DNA of 16,697 bases, from positions 1 to 16,697 of the forward strand of contig JAEYEL010000065.1 of assembly GCA_023403475.1 (NCBI GenBank). The letters run 5' to 3'. Position 1 is the stretch's first letter. Every line of letters begins with the position of its first letter. Position numbers and translations under genes: made by a program. Under the pieces are notes generated by a model. The model ran no database searches and was not told the DNA's origin. It worked only from the letters and a program-made list of their open reading frames with translations. The stretch is from Actinomycetes bacterium. Its GTDB lineage: Bacteria; Actinomycetota; Coriobacteriia; Coriobacteriales; Eggerthellaceae. Positions 14,317 to 16,697 of this stretch are shown here, in pieces.

Positions 14317-14425
14317 CCTAAGGTGGAGCGGGCGGCGCGGGAATTTGCGAAAGTACAGAAACTGGTGTATATGTTAGGAAGTTCTCGCTGCAGCGCTCAA
14401 AGGGTCGAATGGTATGCGTTTTTTG

Positions 14426-14908
14426 CTATGCCGCAGGTCTCTCGGCATTCTCTTTTATACGGTTGATGACCGCCACCAGCCCCAGTTGCTGCTGGGTGTT
14501 GAATATGCGCACGAACGAGATCTGCTGCTCGGTCAGGTCGCCCGTGTTGATGAAGCCGGCGAACGCCTCCATGGCGGCATCGTGGTCGAGCTTCACAAGT
14601 TTGCGCACCAGAAGCCCGAAGGGCGTGTCGCCGTCGGGCGCGCGCTCGACGTAGTCCCTGCCGTAGCAGTAGTCTATTCAGTCCGCGAAGCTCGTCATCG
14701 ACGGCGGCGATACATAAGCCGAGCTTCCCAGCGTACTCGGGCTTGAACTCCTCGTTCTTCAGCTCAACGGCAGTGTAGCGCCTCAGCCTCAGGCTATAAA
14801 ACAGCAGGTCGATATAGGAATCCGTCTCGCCGGCAACAAGATGGTACCGCCTTCCCACATCCTCTGCCAGATTGCGTCCACCTTGCTCTTGATTGCTCCT
14901 GTGATCAT
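14426..14908 (-). pseudogene. Collapsed type I restriction operon: hsdM start / DUF1016 nuclease piece / hsdR end
   Basis: Three out-of-frame remnants lie head to tail. From ATG 14908 the frame reads MITGAIKSKVDAIWQRMWEGG, the N-terminus of HsdM, and then loses homology at about 14846. From ~14855 to ~14685 another frame reads GRRYHLVAGETDSYIDLLFY then AVELKNEEFKPEYAGKL and AAVDDELR, the C-terminal PDDEXK-type nuclease part of DUF1016/YhcG proteins (the E-L-K active-site residues are present). From ~14677 to the stop at 14426 a third frame reads PFGLLVRKLVKLDHDAAMEAF and LTEQQISFVR, the C-terminal end of HsdR. The order matches that seen in type I operons carrying a DUF1016 gene, as if an internal deletion joined the ends. 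No complete protein can be made. The family calls are from remembered family patterns. Confidence 0.8.
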
Positions 14909-14959
14909 GGCTACCGGCCCTTCTTCGCAAGCTCGTCAATCGCACAAATGCGCCTGCTC

Positions 14960-14987
14960 ATTATAGCGTGGCAGCAGATGCCGTCAA
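14960..14987 (-). promoter_or_regulatory. Sigma70-type promoter upstream of the hsd remnant
   Basis: On the minus strand TTGACG (14982-14987), a 16-bp spacer and a perfect TATAAT (14960-14965) make the best promoter in the window. It lies about 50 bp upstream of the HsdM start codon at 14908, which is preceded by AAGAAGGGCC. A 16-codon frame (MSRRICAIDELAKKGR) overlaps the -10 and is probably not expressed from it. Confidence 0.65.
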
Positions 14988-15069
14988 CGGTTTTACCGCC
15001 GCTCAACTAACGCACCGCGTTTCTTCCCTAGTGCGATTACCTTCCGTGCCGGTCGGATTTTACGCCCGC

Positions 15070-16050
15070 TCAGCCGGCCGTCATGCTTCTTTTCGCGAGG
15101 CCTTCCAAGCATGCGGCAAGGTCGGCGGGAAGCTCATCGGTGAAAGAAAGGCTTTCCCCTGTTTCGGGGTGCGTGAACCCCAGCTTGTAGGAATGAAGGA
15201 ACTGCCGTTCAAGCCCCAGCTGGGCTTTCGGGTCGCGCGGCGTATGGGCGCTGTAGACCGGGTCTCCCACGACCGGGTGCCTCGTGTACTGCATATGGAC
15301 GCGAATCTGGTGCGTGCGCCCCGTGAAAAGCTTGCAGTCCAGAAGCGTGTAGCCGTCGTCGTGCGCGCCGTGCGAGAAACGCTCGAGAACATGGAAGGTG
15401 GTTATGGCGTCGCGCGCGCTTTGGCAGTCGCGCACGGCCATGCGGGTGCGATCGTTCGCACTGCGGGAGATGGGTGCGTCTATCATGCCGGTATCATGGG
15501 CGATGACGCCGTGGACGAGCGTAAGGTAGTGCCTGTCCACCGTGCGGGCCGCAATGTCGTCCATGAGCGCTTGACCTGCGGAATCGGTTTTCGCGGCAAG
15601 CATAAGGCCGCTCGTGTCCCTGTCGAGCCGATGAACGATTCCCAACCGGTCGTCCTCCCCCTGCACGTTGCACAAGTGGTCCGCCCCGCAATGGTGGATG
15701 AGCGCGTTCACCAACGTGCCGCTCTCGTGATCGGCCGAGGGATGGCACACAAGCCCCGCCTGCTTCGAAAGCACGATGATGCTTTCGTCTTCGTAGCGGA
15801 TGTCGAGGGGGATAGGCTCGCCTGCTAAAGACGTGCGCACGGGCGCATCCTCAAGCTCGTAGACTATCGTGTCGCCCGGCGAAACAACGCGCCTTTTCGT
15901 CACGGACGCGCCGTTCACGAACACCTTTCCCTCTTCAATGGCGCGCGCCGCCGCACTGCGGCTTTGGTAAAAGCCGCGCTCGGCAAGCAGCACGTCGATG
16001 CGGCGCCCGCTATCGGAAGCAGACGCACTGTACAGCAAAGACCGCCCCAT
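15070..16050 (-). CDS. rluD: RluA/RluD-family 23S rRNA pseudouridine synthase
   Basis: The 326-aa protein has an N-terminal S4 RNA-binding domain (~15-70: RRIDVLLAERGFYQSRSAAARAI then GKVFVNG) and a catalytic RluA-type domain with the signature HRLDRDTSGL (catalytic Asp143) and FTGRTHQIRVHM. It isomerises uridines in large-subunit rRNA; the exact sites (1911/1915/1917 for RluD) are assumed from the family. ATG 16050 overlaps the lspA stop by one base (TGATG), pointing to translational coupling; the open frame upstream to 16149 is only an lspA shadow. The lspA-rluD pairing is common in bacteria with Gram-positive walls. Confidence 0.94.
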   Translation of the reverse strand: MGRSLLYSASASDSGRRIDVLLAERGFYQSRSAAARAIEEGKVFVNGASVTKRRVVSPGDTIVYELEDAPVRTSLAGEPIPLDIRYEDESIIVLSKQAGLVCHPSADHESGTLVNALIHHCGADHLCNVQGEDDRLGIVHRLDRDTSGLMLAAKTDSAGQALMDDIAARTVDRHYLTLVHGVIAHDTGMIDAPISRSANDRTRMAVRDCQSARDAITTFHVLERFSHGAHDDGYTLLDCKLFTGRTHQIRVHMQYTRHPVVGDPVYSAHTPRDPKAQLGLERQFLHSYKLGFTHPETGESLSFTDELPADLAACLEGLAKRSMTAG

Positions 16051-16652
16051 CAGCCCTCTCGCTCCTGCATGCCCTTGCCTTCGCGCTCCTGCACGTTCTC
16101 GCGGTTTCCCGCAAGCAGCAGTGCGGCAAGAAAAAGAACGAACCCGCAAGTCACGCCTATGTCGGCAATGTTGAACACCGGGAAATCCATAAACACGAGG
16201 TCTATGAAGTCAACGACGTAACCCTGCGCGAAACGGTCGATGGCATTTCCTATGCCGCCCGCCACCACCAAGGAGATGCCAAGCGTCTGGGCAAGCGAGG
16301 CCCGCCGCGCCGTCGCGAAAAGGTAACCGGTGAGCACAAGGCACACCGCAACCGACGTCACGCCCAGGAAAAAGGTGGAATCGGAGAGCATCCCCCAGGC
16401 CATGCCGGTGTTGTGCACAAGCTTCAGTCGGAACAGTCCCAGGAAAGGACCTGCTATGACCTGCCCTATCTCATAGGCGTTCACGGCTTTTTTCGTGACG
16501 GCATCGAGAAGAACCCAAACGACGAGCACAACCGCGTACACGACTGCGTTTCGCAAAGCCTTCCTCGAAGGCGCGCCCCTACCGTCGCGCTCGGAATCGC
16601 CGAACGCCAGAGAAGGCTTATCTCCTTCCCCGCTCTTTTCCAAGCTCGACAA
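16050..16652 (-). CDS. lspA: Lipoprotein signal peptidase (signal peptidase II); start uncertain
   Basis: The protein shows four hydrophobic segments and both catalytic aspartates of LspA: GGIGNAIDRFAQGYVVDFID (first Asp in NAIDR) and FPVFNIADIG (second Asp). It also has the conserved HNTGMAWG. It cleaves the signal peptides of diacylglyceryl-modified prolipoproteins in the membrane. The best in-window start is TTG 16652 (200 aa), but no Shine-Dalgarno sequence precedes it and the frame stays open to the right edge, so the true start may lie outside. The hydrophilic N-terminal tail before the first helix (over 30 residues, Gly/Ser/Asp/Lys-rich) and a charged C-terminal tail are longer than in typical LspA (about 160 aa). 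Confidence 0.92.
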   Translation of the reverse strand: MSSLEKSGEGDKPSLAFGDSERDGRGAPSRKALRNAVVYAVVLVVWVLLDAVTKKAVNAYEIGQVIAGPFLGLFRLKLVHNTGMAWGMLSDSTFFLGVTSVAVCLVLTGYLFATARRASLAQTLGISLVVAGGIGNAIDRFAQGYVVDFIDLVFMDFPVFNIADIGVTCGFVLFLAALLLAGNRENVQEREGKGMQEREG

Positions 16653-16697
16653 GGGGTCGCCCGCCGCCGTTGCCGTCGCCGTTACCGGGGAACGCCC

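Noticed and set aside
14968..15828. Plus-strand open frame of 286 aa
   Set aside because: It is antisense to rluD, has no recognisable domain, and its openness is explained by GC-rich codon usage of the minus-strand gene.

Overview
This window looks like a chromosomal segment of a strictly anaerobic, fairly GC-rich actinobacterium of the class Coriobacteriia (Eggerthella/Slackia-like). The assignment is inferred from the style of the encoded proteins and the gene mix (complete Ech-type hydrogenase, MoeA paralogue, fused LicC-LicA protein, GTG/TTG starts); no marker gene settles the genus. Every gene that can be supported lies on the minus strand, so transcription runs from right (16697) to left (1).

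Layout in order of transcription. (1) 16697-15070: lspA (lipoprotein signal peptidase, start uncertain near the window edge) overlapping rluD-like pseudouridine synthase. (2) 14987-14426: an intact-looking sigma70 promoter followed by a collapsed restriction operon. It keeps the first ~21 codons of hsdM, ~57 codons of a DUF1016/YhcG-type nuclease and the last ~84 codons of hsdR. (3) 14316-11925: hemH and coaBC, with a 32-bp imperfect tandem repeat in the hemH leader. (4) 11771-11650: tRNA-Pro(GGG) with encoded CCA and a strong intrinsic terminator. (5) 11649-11209: a gene-free stretch with a 24-bp imperfect inverted repeat, short direct repeats and a tandem -10 promoter. (6) 11208-9838: a divergent moeA-like gene. 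(7) 9603-4147: a complete six-gene ech operon, echABCDEF, for a membrane-bound energy-converting group 4 [NiFe] hydrogenase. (8) 4067-936: a two-gene unit of a three-domain protein (winged helix, LicC-type cytidylyltransferase, LicA-type choline/ethanolamine kinase) followed by an EutH-family amine permease. (9) 809-1: a CDP-alcohol phosphatidyltransferase (pgsA-like), cut off by the left edge.

How the genes work together. The ech genes encode two ion-translocating membrane subunits (EchA, EchB) and four soluble Fe-S/Ni-Fe subunits (EchC-F), expected to couple ferredoxin oxidation/H2 turnover to ion transport. The eutH-licCA pair forms a minimal import-and-activate route: amine alcohol uptake, phosphorylation, then CMP transfer to give CDP-choline or CDP-ethanolamine. 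The pair carries no ethanolamine lyase or microcompartment genes, so head-group assimilation is likelier than catabolism. The protein's own N-terminal winged helix and a 16-bp perfect inverted repeat over its promoter and start codon suggest autoregulation. I consider this unit the most interesting candidate system here. The CDP-alcohol transferase next door raises the possibility of a bacterial Kennedy-like pathway, but its sequence looks more like ordinary PgsA.
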